A DNA stretch of 64,000 nucleotides from Suillus spraguei (GCA_016800925.1 JABCPU010000006.1:434001-498000), one strand, 5' to 3'. Shown: positions 35,125-47,039, counted from the stretch's first letter. Notes: a model not told the origin generated them from the sequence alone. Made by a program: numbers and translations.

Positions 35125-35757
35125 TGACAGTTCTTGAAGGAATTTGGGCGAAGTTGTCCGATGTTGCTGCCCAGGGTGCTCAATATAACTCCCGTGAACC
35201 GACAGCCCCACCCGAAATGTTTGGAAGGGATGTACTCAAATACATCCACAGATTTCTGGACAACACAGAGAAGAAACATCTCATTTGGCTGCATGGCACG
35301 GCTGGCGTCGGAAAAACTGCCGTCGCGTTTACAGTAGCTGACAAGATGAGAGATCTCAAATCAACAAAGACACGAACGTCGAAAAGGGACTTGCGGGAAC
35401 ATTCTTTTTCTTGCGCAAGCACACCAAACGTTGTGCGACTGGTTATTTTTTGCGACGCTTGTCTGCCAGCTTGCCACTAATTTTCCAAGCATTTGAAAGG
35501 ATGTGAGCAGAATTATCCATGACAACCCCGCTCTACTAGGTCCAGATGCGCCTCTCTACGACCAGATGGAGGCTTTCTTTCTTCGATCTCTTCAGAAACT
35601 GTAGTCCAAATTTTACGGGTGTCCGCCTTTGTCGTTTGTCATTGATGCCCTTGATAGATGCACATCGAAACCAGAACTTGAAGATCTCATCCTTTCCCTT
35701 GCACGGGCTCTTCGTGAGCCTGGTCTACCCGTGACCCACATTCTGCTCGAAAACGCT
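35125..35757 (+). pseudogene. Broken NACHT-type P-loop NTPase fragment
   Basis: The first frame reads LEGIWAKLSDVAAQGAQYNS, then MFGRDVLKYIHRFLDNTEKK, then HLIWLHGTAGVGKTAVAFTV. The last has a full Walker A (GTAGVGKT), as in basidiomycete NACHT proteins. Past about 35370 the family sequence continues in another frame (EKGLAGTFFFLRKHTKRCAT, FFATLVCQLATNFPSI), then breaks at stops. It resumes with a Walker B-like FVIDALDRCTSKPELEDLIL and ALREPGLPVTHILL before ending abruptly. Frame changes and stops without splice sites show decay. These proteins are STAND-type signalling NTPases linked to self/non-self responses in fungi; this copy cannot make one. Confidence 0.78.
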
Positions 35758-35802
35758 TCTGAACCAACACCCCAACGAGGACCCCGGAACTCAAACCGCG
35801 CT

Positions 35803-35850
35803 CAACAGCGCCAAGGCCGCCCAACAGCGCCAAGGCCGCCCAACGGCGCC
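35803..35850. repeat. 19-nt tandem direct repeat
   Basis: The unit CAACAGCGCCAAGGCCGCC occurs at 35803-35821 and again at 35822-35840, with a partial third copy after it. It sits in a C/A-rich low-complexity stretch (about 35757-36000) at the junction between the NACHT relic and the transposase relic. Confidence 0.85.
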
Positions 35851-35915
35851 CCGGCTCGCCAACTACAACACCACTCACAACGCAGCAACCTCAAACAGAA
35901 CAACTCAACATCAGC

Positions 35916-36440
35916 CTAACAACATGCCACCAACAGCCACATCACCGCTCCCCCAAGCCAAATCACGACAGCAGGCACAGCAAGAAACAATCGCAAGACC
36001 ACAGCCGACAAACCACTACTAGCCGCTAGTAAAGACATGCACTGCCCCGCCGTTGGTGCTTCTCCATCATTCCTTCGAGTCATATTCCACAAGAGTACGC
36101 AATCCGAAAATCCGTATACATCCATGACACATTCAGATGCCTCTTGGCGGTGCTCATCTGCCCATGAAACAACCTGTACACTTAGCTCCCGCAATGCACA
36201 CAACACCATGCCAAATCCAATCGCGAGTTTGTGTGCAGCTTGAAGTGGATTTGCACCTCGTGAGCTGTACCGAAGGAGGAAGCATACCAGTTGATATCGA
36301 ACTTGGCGCTGTGGTCTTTTACCAGTTGATCGGAATATCGGGTTCCGTTCGAGCAGATGGACAAGACGGTCAAAGGTATGACGTCCAACTCTGAAGACAT
36401 CATCGAAAAATAACAGTGATGATGATCCAATAGAAAACAT
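35916..36440 (-). pseudogene. Truncated Harbinger-type (DDE_Tnp_4) transposase fragment
   Basis: A 174-residue minus-strand frame contains DDVFRVGRHTFDRLVHLLER, NPIFRSTGKRPQRQVRYQLV, CFLLRYSSRGANPLQAAHKL, and then a helix-turn-helix-like AIGFGMVLCALRELSVQVVS and DEHRQEASECVMDVYGFSDC. This matches the N-terminal half of basidiomycete PIF/Harbinger transposases, up to the point where the first catalytic Asp (normally in a GDGS-like motif just after YGFPGC) would appear. The match stops there at about 36030 and none of the DDE catalytic core is seen. It is therefore a dead fragment. The assignment rests on pattern memory of the family. Confidence 0.7.
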
Positions 36441-37398
36441 ACCTGTATTTATGTCGAAAATATCTGTCTGTCCAGCTCAGAGAAATCTAAAAGAATTCAA
36501 AATATCTTCTCCATTGATTATATGGGCCGCGTGAGCCAGCATACTCATGAGTACTTGAAGTCCAGCGCTTGTTCTTGTGAGAAATGCAGCAGTGTGATGA
36601 CTGTAGTCATCATTGTCACCATTGGGAGAACGAAGTGCTCAGATTCGAGGCGAGTGCGTTGCGAGATGCCCAACATAGAAGATGAAGCAGAAAGGACAGT
36701 TTAAAGCTCACGAAGCTCCCATTTTCGCTGCATAACGGTGAGCGCGCTGTATTATGTTATTACGACGAAGGTGGAGGAAGCGAGGTGGCTGCAGTGCCCA
36801 AATGGAGCCTCACCTGGTCGGCTAAATTGTTTGGCTCTAAGGCACGGTGGGACTTGACAACTCTTGACCTGACAAACTTAAGAATTGAGCACGGAAGAAC
36901 TTTCAGGAACTTCATCCGTGCTGTCAAAGCTAAATGAGGTTGTCGGACGAATGATCGACGATCGCGCTAATCAGACACACTTACTTTGGTAGGGAGGACA
37001 CGTACTACTATGGATGTATATAATAATATAATTTATATAATATTACCGATTCGGTGTCTTACTAGTAATTAAAATTTACTCGTGGACCTTTATAGTAGAG
37101 TCCGGCAAAAAATTTTACGAGCTCTCAGCGCTTTTCCTGAGTCGCAACTCGCAAATCACTGTTCTTCAAGCTTCAGCCCTCGTACTTCACCGTCCACAGT
37201 TTGGTGGATGGTGGCAAGTGACCTGCTACTAGTATGTGACCGTCTGCGAGGCTCTCTCGCGTATCTTCAATATAATGACAATGACCCAATATGTGTATTT
37301 ACAATACAACTTAAGCCGAACGCGACACTCCCAGTCTTCTTCAGCAAGCCCCCATCCATCTAGCCCGGTATTTTCGCTGTCCTCGCCTTCGGTCCAGT
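36441..37398. other. Insertion edge and 5' flank of ABCC copy 1
   Basis: Up to about 36930 this is unplaced sequence, possibly 5' parts of the transposase relic. From there on it is alignable with 47585-48105. It includes a very AT-rich tract at 37012-37080 matching a similar tract at about 47700-47765, some 320-400 bases before each start codon, a candidate core promoter. Confidence 0.5.
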
Positions 37399-40300
37399 AT
37401 GACCTCCCAAGAATTTCTGAAGGACAAGGAAAAGGTTGAGGAGTCCAATGCAGTTAATCTTCAGCTCGATGCTGGTGATGAGCATAGCAACTGTCGTCAG
37501 AAATGGTGGCAGTTGTGGTGAGTGAAGTTATTTTACAAACAGTATCCTCTTTCATCGAGTCGCGAGCAGGTTACCTAAGAACCCACCACCTCCACCTCCC
37601 CCGTCTATGGAGGATGCAGCGGTGAGCGGACTCCCTGCCCTGGTTTTCTGAAGCATCACTTTAATAATAATTATTCTACAGGTAACACCCTTGGCCAATG
37701 CTTCCATTTTCTCTCAGCTTACCTACTCCTGGATTACTGATATAATGGTCAGTCATTGAACCCCGATCTTAATGCACGCTGTTATAACGCATACATCCAG
37801 GTTCTCGGATATCAGCGTACACTACAAGCGTCTGATTTATACAAAATGGACCCATCCCGAGAGTCGGCCTTCCTTGCCGCTGAACTTGAAGCTGCATGGC
37901 AGCGCCGTGTTAAGGCAGCAGCCGAGTGGAATGCACGACTCGAGAGTGGAGAACTTAAGCCATCTCTCCTTAAGCGTGCCGGTTGGGCCATGCGTGCAAT
38001 TTCAAGCAACGGTCAGAAACAAGGCGCTACTTGGTCCGAGCGATGTGCAGCGTTTCAAAATCATTGGCGAGAATCCGAAGGACGGAAAGAGGCCAACCTT
38101 GCTTGGGCTTTGAATGACGTCTTTCGTGGTATGTTCTGGATGGAGGTGTATTCAAGGCATGGGTTTTCCTCGTAAATTGACATTGACATAATTAATGTAC
38201 AACACACCACTCAGGTCTTTGGTGATACCTCACAGCTTATGGGTCCTATCGTCCTTCGGGTAAATAAAACACGTGTTTGGTTGTGGTAACCTCTGATGTT
38301 CGTTCGCCCCTCTGCAGCAAATCATTATCTTTGCGCAGGAACGTTCCGCTGCAACCATTGCAGGAACACCTGGCCCTGATATCGGTCGTGGTATTGCCAT
38401 GGCTGTTGGGCTTTTTCTGCTCACCGTGACAGCCAGTATCTGTACACACCAGGTATGTAAAAATGTATGAGTTAGATTTGATTCAGCTAATATTTCTCAA
38501 GTTTTTTTGGCGTTCAATGGCAACAGGCGTATTAGTTAGAGCTGCATTGATAACGTGCATTTACGAGCGTGGAGTAAACCTCACGGGCAAAGCCCGTGTC
38601 AAACTCAACAATGCAGTGCTTGTTAACCATATTTCTACTGACGTGAGCAGGATTGACGCGTGTATGCAGTGGTTTGTGAGTTGCAAACTTGAGCATTACA
38701 CTTATGCTGTCGACTGACTTGTAGCCTGTCCCTCATTGCTAGCATGCAGGTCAGCATGCAGGATCCTTGACATTCAAATTTAGAGATGACTTACTGTCCT
38801 CAAGCCTGGACCGCGCCTATTCAGATCACAGTTTGTTTGATTATTCTTCTAACTGAGGTTCGTTGTACGCTATGAAGGGTTCAATTCGTTCTAACTGCAC
38901 TTGAAAACTAGCTCGGGCCGTCTGCACTCGCCGGTTTCTCGCTGTTTGTCCTCGTGATTCCAATTCAACAGCAATTAATGGCACTGCAGCACCGTGTTCG
39001 CTTAGTATCGATGAAGTGGACTGATCAACGAGCCAAAGTACTGCTGGAGGTACTCGGTACGTAATCTCAGGGCAGCTGCTACATGCAAGGACGCTGAAGA
39101 TGTGCACAGGCGCCATGCGGGTTGTTAAGTACTTTTCATACGAGGTTCCTTTCCTTCAAAGTAAGCATGATGTCAAGGAATATCAATGACACACTTGCGA
39201 ACATCACTTAGGAATCTTTGACCTTCGAAAGAGGGAACTGCATGGTGTCCGATGGATTCTGCATCTAACTTCGGCGAAGTAAGTCCAGATATATATAGCA
39301 TGGCGACGCCTCGTTAAATTCTGCACAGCTTGGCGCTCGGGACTTCGATGCCAGTCATCGCTGCCACACTAGCTTTCGTCACGTACACACTTACAGCACA
39401 TAACTTCAATGTCGCCGTCATATTCAGTTCGTTCAGTTTGTTCCAGGTGAAATCGTTTCTCGTGGCATCCATAAACATGCACCTAACCGATAGATGGATA
39501 GCTTCTTCGCCAACCAATGATGTACATGCCACGTGCTCTATCGGCTATTCCCGATGCATCTAGCGCGATTCAGCGGCTTACGCCCGTGTTTCGCGCAGAG
39601 CTTATTTCCGGAGATACAGTTGTGATTGACCAGGACCAAGAATTTGCGCTTCTGACAAAGGACGCGACATTTGAGTGGGAGTCGTATGGGAAAGAGTCTG
39701 GTTTCAGCTCGAAGGGTGCACGCGGCGGCGGTCCACCAAGAGGTAAGGACGGGAATCTGAAAGAGGAAATGAAGAGGGAAGAGCCTGCTCCTGGAAAGGA
39801 TGTGCCTCTTTTTCAGGTGAAGAATGTGACTATGACCATTCGACGTGGTCAGCTTGTCGCTGTAGTTGGGCCTGTCGGAAGCGGCAAGGTGATCTTATTG
39901 AGTGAAATTCTTGAGGCGACTACTGACCCATGAACAGTCCAGTTTATTGCAGGGACTAATAGGGGAGATGAGGAAGGTCTCTGGGCATGTCTCGTTTAGA
40001 GGTCGCGTTGGTTATTGCCCGCAGATTGCGTGGATCCAGAATGCTACGTTGGTTAGCATGGTGTCGGCCTTAGGAGGGCAGATGCATCTAACATTTACCC
40101 TAGCGCGATAATATCACATTTGGTCGACCATTCGAGGAAGCCAGATATTGGTGCGTTGTTGAGACCGCTTGTCTACTTCCAGATCTCCAGCTACTCCCAG
40201 ACGGGGATCTGACTGAGGTGTGTAGATGAATTCAGCTTGATAACATTGCTCATACTCTATTTCAGATCGGAGAAAGGGGAATCAATCTCAGCGGTGGCCA

Positions 40301-43300
40301 AAAGCAGCGAGTGAGTTCGTGGCTTGTCTCCGTTAAGAGTCAATTTTTATTTTCGGCCCAGGTCAACATTGCTCGTGCCTTGTACCTTGACCCTGAAATT
40401 GTTATATTTGATGACCCGCTCTCCGCAGGTGAGCCATGTGGTTTATATCATCTCTATTAAACTGAAGAATGTCTTCAGTGGATGCTCACGTTGGAAAGTC
40501 TTTATTCCGAGATGCCATCGTGGGCGCCCTGCGGAACCGTGGTATCACTGTCATTCTAGTCACGCATGCAATCCACTTCCTCTCTCAGGTGGATTACATC
40601 TACACCCTGAACAACGGCGCCATCGCGGAGAGCGGAACCTACGAAGAACTGATCTCTCGCGGTGGTGATTTTGCGCGTTTGGACCTAGAATTCGGTGGTC
40701 ATGCGTCAGAGGGGAAAGATGAAGAACAGGCAGAGCAAGTCACTCCACAGACAACCATCACCATCGAGGATGTGAAGTTGAAGTCAGAAAGAGCCAGAGA
40801 AAGGGCTACTGGCAGCGGCAAACTCGAAGGTCGCTTGATCGTTAAAGAGAAGCGGTCGACGGGCTCTGTGTCCTGGGAAGGTGCGATCAAGTTCATTTGA
40901 GGTGTTCCTCCAGATTGAAATAGTTTCAAAGTGTACTGGACCTACCTGGTTCCGGGACGCGGTTCAATAACAGGTCCCCTATTTCTTTTCGCCATGGTCA
41001 CGATGCAGGGAAGCTTGATCTTGAATTCGTACACGCTAGTTTGGTGGGAGACCAAGTTAGTGCTTTTTATTAACCTCTTGATTCCCTTTCTAAAATCTTG
41101 GCGTAGCAAATTCGATCGACCAAACTCGTTCTATCAGATACTGTACGGCTGCCTAGGGATTTCTCAAGCGATCTTCACATTCTTTCTGTAAGTCGTTCCT
41201 ATCGCAGATGGTGGCATGCTCACTTGCTGCAGTTGTGCTAGCATAGACTTCATTTCGTATTATGCGTCTCAAAGCCTGCACCACAAGTCCATACGCAACG
41301 TCTTTCATGCATCTATGTCCTTTTTTGATACTACAGTAAGTGATTGTATACGAAAACGCTAAAATCAACGCCTATTACGTTCCTTTAGCCTATGGGCCGA
41401 ATCCTTAGCATTTTTGGCAAAGATATCGATGGTCAGTATCTCAATCATTGTTACTATGCTTGCTGAAAATTCTTGCTCAGGTATTGACAATCAACTACCA
41501 CGTGAGTCGTCTGTTACTGCATAGCGAAATCTTACTTATGCATGGTTAAGAATCAATGAGATTGGGTACGTTATCCGCACGGCTTTGCTTACGGAAACTG
41601 ACCAAAATCCAGTTGTCACCATGTTGTCCAGCCTGATGAGTTCTGTGATCATCGTTTCTGTGCTTGAACCGTACTTTCGTCAGTATATAGAGATTGTTGC
41701 GAGAATATGGCTAATGGATGTCTAGTTATTGCTGTGTTCTTCATCGGTCTCGGCTACAACTATCTTGCTGCATTTTATCGAGCTAGTGCTCGTGAAGTCA
41801 AGCGCCTGGGTTTGTTGTTACATTTTGACCTGGAAAGTCTCCACTGAAATTGGTCATCAGACTCTATGCTTCGCTCTCTTCTTTATGCCCATTTTTCCGA
41901 AACCTTGACAGGACTTCCCACAATCCGAAGCTATGGAGAAATGAAGCGGTTCATTGCCGCTAATAGATACTACGTTGATCTAGAGGATAGAGCTCTGTTC
42001 ATCGTGGTTACGAACCAGAGGCAGGTAATCTTATACATATCTTGGCAGTCGTTGGTTCATCACCATTCATCAGATGGCTTGCAATAAGGTTGGATTTCAT
42101 GGGAGGCACATTAGTCTTCTTTGTAGGTGTCTATTTAACGACAGATACCTCATACTTATCCAATGCCATAATCTCGATAGATTGCTCTCCTTGCAGTGTT
42201 CGACGTCTCCGGGCTAAACGCCGCTCAGATAGGGTTGGTACTGACGTACACCAGTGGGTCTCTAAATACCGCCACCAAAGTACATACAATTAACTTTTTG
42301 TGTCACAGCCTTGTTGTCACAGATGTGTAGTCTGGTGACCAGACAAACAGCAGACGTTGAAGTGAGGCTTTTCTTATTATCTCATATTACAGGCTCTTGA
42401 ATGACCGTTTGCCTCAGAATTATATGAATGCAGTGGAGCGAGGTGAGCTGCCGATTTCATGATAATTTAATTCTCGCTTACACCTTGCAGTGGTACAGTA
42501 CGTCGCTGGTGATACCATACCTCAAGAGGCTCCATACGAGATTGAAGGACGAAAGCCCCCGGCGCAATGGCCTGAACATGGTGCCGTCGAATTTAATGAC
42601 GTTAAAATGGCATATAGGCCGGGCCTTCCTAATGTATTGAAGGGCATCTCGATCAAGATTAAGGGAGGAGAAAAGATAGGTGTTGTTGGAAGGTGAGTTG
42701 GTTTGTTGTATCTACACATGTATGCTAATGTGGTGTCCCCTTAGGACTGGTGCTGGCAAATCGTCGTTGATGCTCGCACTGTTTCGCATTGTTGAGGCGT
42801 CTGGTGGTTCAATTACTATTGATGGGTGCGTGGGTCATCGCTCGTGATGAGTATTGGTTTTCACCCCTTCCAGTGTCGACATATCTACAATTGGTCTTAA
42901 AGATCTTCGTTCCAAGATTTCCATTATCCCACAAGATGTCTGTAAAGTTTTCCTGTACAGACAACACAGAACTGATTACGAACTCATAGCCCCTTCTATT
43001 TAGCGGTTAGTGTTGTAGATCTAGGTGCTCTTGTGCGACGCGCTAAATGACATTCAGGGACCATACGCTCCAACCTAGATCCATTCTCCCAACACAATGA
43101 TGCGGAGCTGTGGGATGCGTTGCATCGCTCTCGTCTACTTGATTCTAGCACCACCTCGCAACAGTCATCTTCCGGTAATGGTATTGAACGCGAGCAAGCT
43201 TCCACGAGCCGCTACGACCTTGACACCACTATCGAGAGCGAAGGAGCAAATTTCAGTGTTGGGGAGAGATCTCTGCTCAGTCTGGCTCGCGCACTGGTGA

Positions 43301-43741
43301 AAGACTGCAAAGTCGTTGTGCTTGATGAGGCCACGTTAGTCATGTGCTCTTCTCCTGGATGCTCGATGTTGAATTTTTTCCAGAGCCTCTGTCGATCTCG
43401 ATACTGATAGCAAGATCCAGCAAACTATCCAGACGGAGTTCCAGGATCGCACGTTACTTTGTATTGCCCGTGCGTTTTATATTCTGTACTCTTGGTGCAA
43501 TGCTAATGATACCTCAGACCGACTTCGTACTATCATTTCATATGACCGGATTCTGGTCCTTGATGCTGGCCTCGTTGCCGTAGGTTTATTCGAATACCCT
43601 CCAGCGATTAGTACTCACACTCTATGGAAGGAATTTGATACTCCGTGCAACCTTTTCAAAATAGAGAGCGGACTTTTCCGCGGGATGTGTGAGAGGAGTA
43701 ATATCTCGTTGAAAGATATAGAGACAAGTAGACAGGTTTAG
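37399..43741 (+). pseudogene. ABCC (Yor1/MRP-like) transporter, copy 1, with one-base frameshift
   Basis: It has the same exon structure as copy 2: MTSQEFLKDKEKVEESNAVN start, first membrane domain, NBD1 with GPVGSGKSSLLQ and [10 protein letters not shown], second membrane domain, NBD2 with [20 protein letters not shown] and VVVLDEAT, and a DIETSRQV end. At about 38141 copy 1 reads CTGGATGGAGG where copy 2 reads CTGGATTGGAGG. The lost T shifts the frame within the exon ending RGMFW and gives a stop at 38173-38175, before most of the first membrane domain. No GT-AG choice nearby restores frame. All other exons examined remain open and spliceable, so the loss is very recent or is an assembly error. 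A 7-nt micro-exon (38743-38749) is present. If the base is an error, this is an intact second exporter. Confidence 0.82.
38743..38749 (+). other. 7-nt micro-exon in ABCC copy 1
   Basis: The exon CATGCAG lies between an intron at 38676-38742 (GTGAGT...TGCTAG) and one at 38750-38804 (GTCAGC...CTCAAG). It restores Phe-His-Ala-Ala-Trp in QWFHAAWTAPIQ, a well-conserved part of the first membrane domain. Any direct join of the outer exons breaks frame. Confidence 0.75.
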
Positions 43742-44707
43742 ATGGCCAAGCTTGAGACTGATTTCTTTTCATGTTGGCAAGGCCTACGCTTATTATGTGT
43801 TGTCGTCCTTTACTTGAGAGAATACACATGTCCTATACATATTCAGACTGCAAACAGGAGCAAATACGAATTACAGCAACTTTCATTATCGATAGACAAT
43901 TTGATTTGTTCCCCTCACCGCTTTTGTGTAGTTGTGGAGCCAGTGTACAAACAAAAGGGTCCCGCTTGTTACGATATTCAGGTGCGCGAAGTATCCTGGA
44001 ATGGTAAGCTCGAAGTCTGTTCGCTTCATGCTCTTATCGGCCACCGAGCTGCGTCTGTCACCTCGCAGCGCTTTCCTCGCGCTGGATACTGGTTTAATAT
44101 GCTTCCCACCCATTCCTTCATCCATGTTGCCGAAAACATGCCACCGCAGCAGATCTTGACTCGTCCTTTTGTGTTCCAGCTCCGAGTCAGCGGTCTGTCA
44201 GTGAGACTCGGGCGCATCAGCATCTCGGTTTTCACCCAACAAGAGCTAAAATCAACCCTTATGATGATACATGGCTTGGTTCAATTCAGAGTTGACTGTA
44301 TTCTGTAGACCCCACACTGTCTGAGTCCGTCACGGTCATCCGGCCATGACATTGTAAACAATGTACTACATTCAAGTTTGCCTATGGAGCCCTGCTTGAA
44401 CGTGGCACGCAAAAGGAGAGCTAGTGCTTCTACTGGTTAGAGATGAATCAGCACCGGTTGGCTCTTTCACTATCGTACAACGTCCTAGAGCCAGTACAAT
44501 TTGGTGTGCTAGAAACCGGGCTTCTTCGGTATTCATATGAGGCTCCACTAGACTAATCAATCAGCGCCTCAGCTGTACAACTCGGCCTGCGCTTCGCCAT
44601 TCAGCGCTCAGTCACAGATTCTCCATAGGCCCTTATCATTTGTGTGCTCTCACACTACCTCAGCGTTGTTCTATTGACAGTCACCGAGTTTTCACTAGAC
44701 TTCTACA
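43742..44707. other. Spacer between units, one unconserved 188-codon frame
   Basis: The first 140 bases match the flank of copy 2 (54472-54615) and the rest is unique. A plus-strand frame at 43742-44308 starts one base after the transporter stop. It has no recognisable domain, and the matching part of unit 2 is stopped early, so it is not called as a gene. Confidence 0.45.
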
Positions 44708-45338
44708 CAGGATAAGTTTATAGCCTGACGACCGATCCGAGTCGGTGCATTGGAAAGCTCAAGGCGAAGAACGTGCATGAACCCGCAGATGTGGCCTTTC
44801 AGGTGGCGGGTAGGGAAAAGGGATATTCCATGAATCCATCAAGGTCACCAACGGCTTGTAGGCATTCAACAGAGTCACCGACTCGCTGGGTGGTCGAGGT
44901 GACTCAGTGTCTGCTGCGTTTGGAAATCGGAATAGTGCGTCATTTTTTATTCTGGTATCATGCCAACAGAATGTCTTATGTAAGATCTCGGAGACCTGAA
45001 CTGCCGGAGTAGTACTAGCAGAAGTCAGAGCGCTGACTCAACACCTCAAATTATGAATAGTATTCGAATGGCCACTCGCGCGTGCGACACTGTACGGTTT
45101 TACAGATTCCTGGGCGGTTGATCAAATGGTTTTGAAGTAACTTCCCCTTTTCACTTGATTTCAGACCACTATGCTTACTTTGGTCGAAAAGGAAGAACAG
45201 ATACGATGGTCGTGGTCCAATCCGAGGTCAGCGCATACCTGATACTGCGCATATTGATGAAGGCGATAAATGGCAGTATATTGGTACAGTATATATTCAG
45301 CAAGTTCGCCACTTTCTCCGATACCCCATCTCTCGAAC
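44708..45338 (+). promoter_or_regulatory. Duplicated 5' flank of DUF6533 copy 2
   Basis: It is alignable with 32205-32741 through many shared blocks, including the leader just before the start codon. It is inferred to be the copied promoter region; no individual element is identified. Confidence 0.5.
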
Positions 45339-47039
45339 ATGACATCAGTCTCGACGCTGATTAATTCAAGTCGTATCTATAATTCGATTATAGGTTCGTG
45401 AACAGTTGGCTATAATGTGCAGTGTCGGTGATACTCAATCTAACTCGTTTGTGATTTTGTAGCTGCTTCTGCTGTTGTGGTTACATACGACTGGGGTGAG
45501 CAATATAACATAGAAGAACCGGAAAACACAGCTGAAAGATATCCTTAATTACGTTTCCAGTACTAACATTTGGAGAAGAGGTAAGTTGGTGTAATTACCG
45601 AGCGGTCATCTCACTAGAATGGTTTTATACTAGGTTGAACTGATCTGGGTGAGTAGCGTCCCAAACACGAAAACAGTGGGGACAATACAATTAATTCAGG
45701 GCAGAGAAAACGCTGGTCCTTCACGACTGCTCTTTTTCTCGGTGTACGTATTCTAACCTTGCTATAATCGCAGTTGACAGGTTGTGCTTACTTCAAAGTC
45801 TTCTAGGTGCGCTACATTGGGATATCATTTGCTGCGTATGGTTTGCTAAAAGTTGTTGTTGTGGTACTGAATGATTTTCACAATCAGTGTCTTTATATTT
45901 TGTATGTCTGATGACCACTGTGTTTCTTTCTTATAACATGGGGCACCCAGCTATTCTTCCATCAAACTCGTTAACCAATAAAGTGAGCATTCTACATCGA
46001 TGCCTGTCATTCATACAACAACTACTCCCCGATGTAGGAGTGAGTGAGATTCTCGACTAGCTCATTGATCTAATATAACAAGTACCACAGATGTGAGTAT
46101 AGTTGCATTGTACATCTCTTTGAGGCTTAATTATTTCAGGTAAAATTATCACCTCCGTACTATATTGCATAAGTTTTGTCGTTGACTGCATGCTGGATGG
46201 TGAGCCACTCATCTGCAATACCTCAGTGATATCAACTTGACTGAGACATTATGCCAGTCATCACTATTACTCGATTATTTGCCATGTATCAACAATCGAG
46301 AAAGGTACTCATCCTTCTCGTTGTGACATTTCTCGCTATCACGATTACTTGTGGAGTAATTGCTGCAATACAAACCCGCCAAATCTTAGGGGGTAAGGTT
46401 ATTTATGGTCGAAAGATTGAAGTGGATGGTCAAGCTCATGGGACGAATATCAGAGAACCTTATCCTCCCTGGCACCCATCAGTGTCCGATTGGGGCAAGC
46501 GTACCTCTGACAGTCGAGTTTTGGGTGCTCGGCACCGCATGGGAGGTCTTTGCGTTGTGTCTTGCACTTTGGAGTGCTATAAAGCACTTTCGTGAACTGC
46601 AACAACCATGGACGAGAAGCACCATTTTGACCTGCTTCACAGTGTTGATAAAATCGCATGTGCTTTACTTTGCAAGGTTAGCTCATATTTCGACTGGCGT
46701 TGTCATTCGGCGCTGAAGTTATGCGTGTGCTAGCTATGTTACTATGTCTTGCCTCCAACTTGGCTACTTGTCTCCAGCAATTTTGGTACATCGATCTACC
46801 ACTGATTTGCATGCGACCATTGTTCATTATTTTCACAGGACTCAACTACGTCAGTCCCTTGGATCTATGGCGGTGCTATCCGAGTTTTCTTACTCGTGCA
46901 GATGTTTATACTGGGACCACGCCTCCTCCTCGATGTTCGAAAATATCATGCTAAGCTCGTAGCTGACTCCGATGCAGGGATTTTCATGAGTATGACGGCG
47001 TTCCACGAGCTCGCCCGTATGTCTAGCAGTGATGTCTAG
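45339..47039 (+). CDS. DUF6533-domain multi-pass membrane protein, copy 2
   Basis: Starts MTSVSTLINSSRIYNSII and joins in frame to AASAVVVTYDW, then the tiny exons for VLTFGEE and VELIW, then a basic KRWSFTTALFLG segment and VRYIGISFAAY. Further helices are ITRLFAMYQQSRKVLILLVV, FLAITITCGVIAAIQTRQIL, VEFWVLGTAWEVFALCLALW and CFTVLIKSHVLYFAR. The last helix is MFILGPRLLLDVRKYHAKLV, followed by a tail ending RMSSSDV. The protein is thus an integral membrane protein of unknown function with the same layout as copy 1. It stands about 1.07 kb upstream of an intact ABCC gene in the same orientation. I saw no frameshift or stop, but exon joins in the middle third are less certain. Confidence 0.75.

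Larger units (their letters stand above)
34690..36930. mobile_element. Composite insertion of decayed elements in unit 1
   Basis: Between the DUF6533 and ABCC genes, unit 1 has about 2.2 kb where unit 2 has about 0.4 kb. Collinearity is lost after the GAATGTCTCGCGTCATG segment (about 34660-34677) and resumes near AATGATCGACGAT (about 36948). The extra DNA contains a broken NACHT NTPase (+), a repetitive Pro/Gln-rich stretch and a truncated Harbinger-like transposase (-). No terminal inverted repeats or target duplications were found by eye, so it may be several nested events or a deletion in unit 2. Confidence 0.65.
32205..43885 (+). repeat. Duplicated unit 1: DUF6533 gene plus ABCC transporter gene
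   Basis: It aligns collinearly with 44708-54615 over promoter, both genes, introns and about 140 bases after the transporter stop. Unit 1 is longer by roughly 2 kb because of extra DNA at about 34690-36930. Both units are in the same orientation, so this is a direct tandem segmental duplication. Boundaries are approximate, taken from where visible similarity ends. Confidence 0.88.

Noticed and set aside
34690..36930. A complete transposon
   Set aside because: No terminal inverted repeats or target site duplications were seen, and the transposase stops before its catalytic core. Called a composite of relics instead.
38111..38175. Alternative splicing that would rescue the ABCC copy 1 frameshift
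   Set aside because: A GTATGT donor at about 38129 exists, but joining it to the next acceptor gives a stop within a few codons, and the intron to the nearest AG would be too short.
43742..44308. 188-codon plus-strand frame directly after ABCC copy 1
   Set aside because: No recognisable domain, and the homologous start in unit 2 runs into a stop after about a dozen codons. It probably arose by chance in the spacer.
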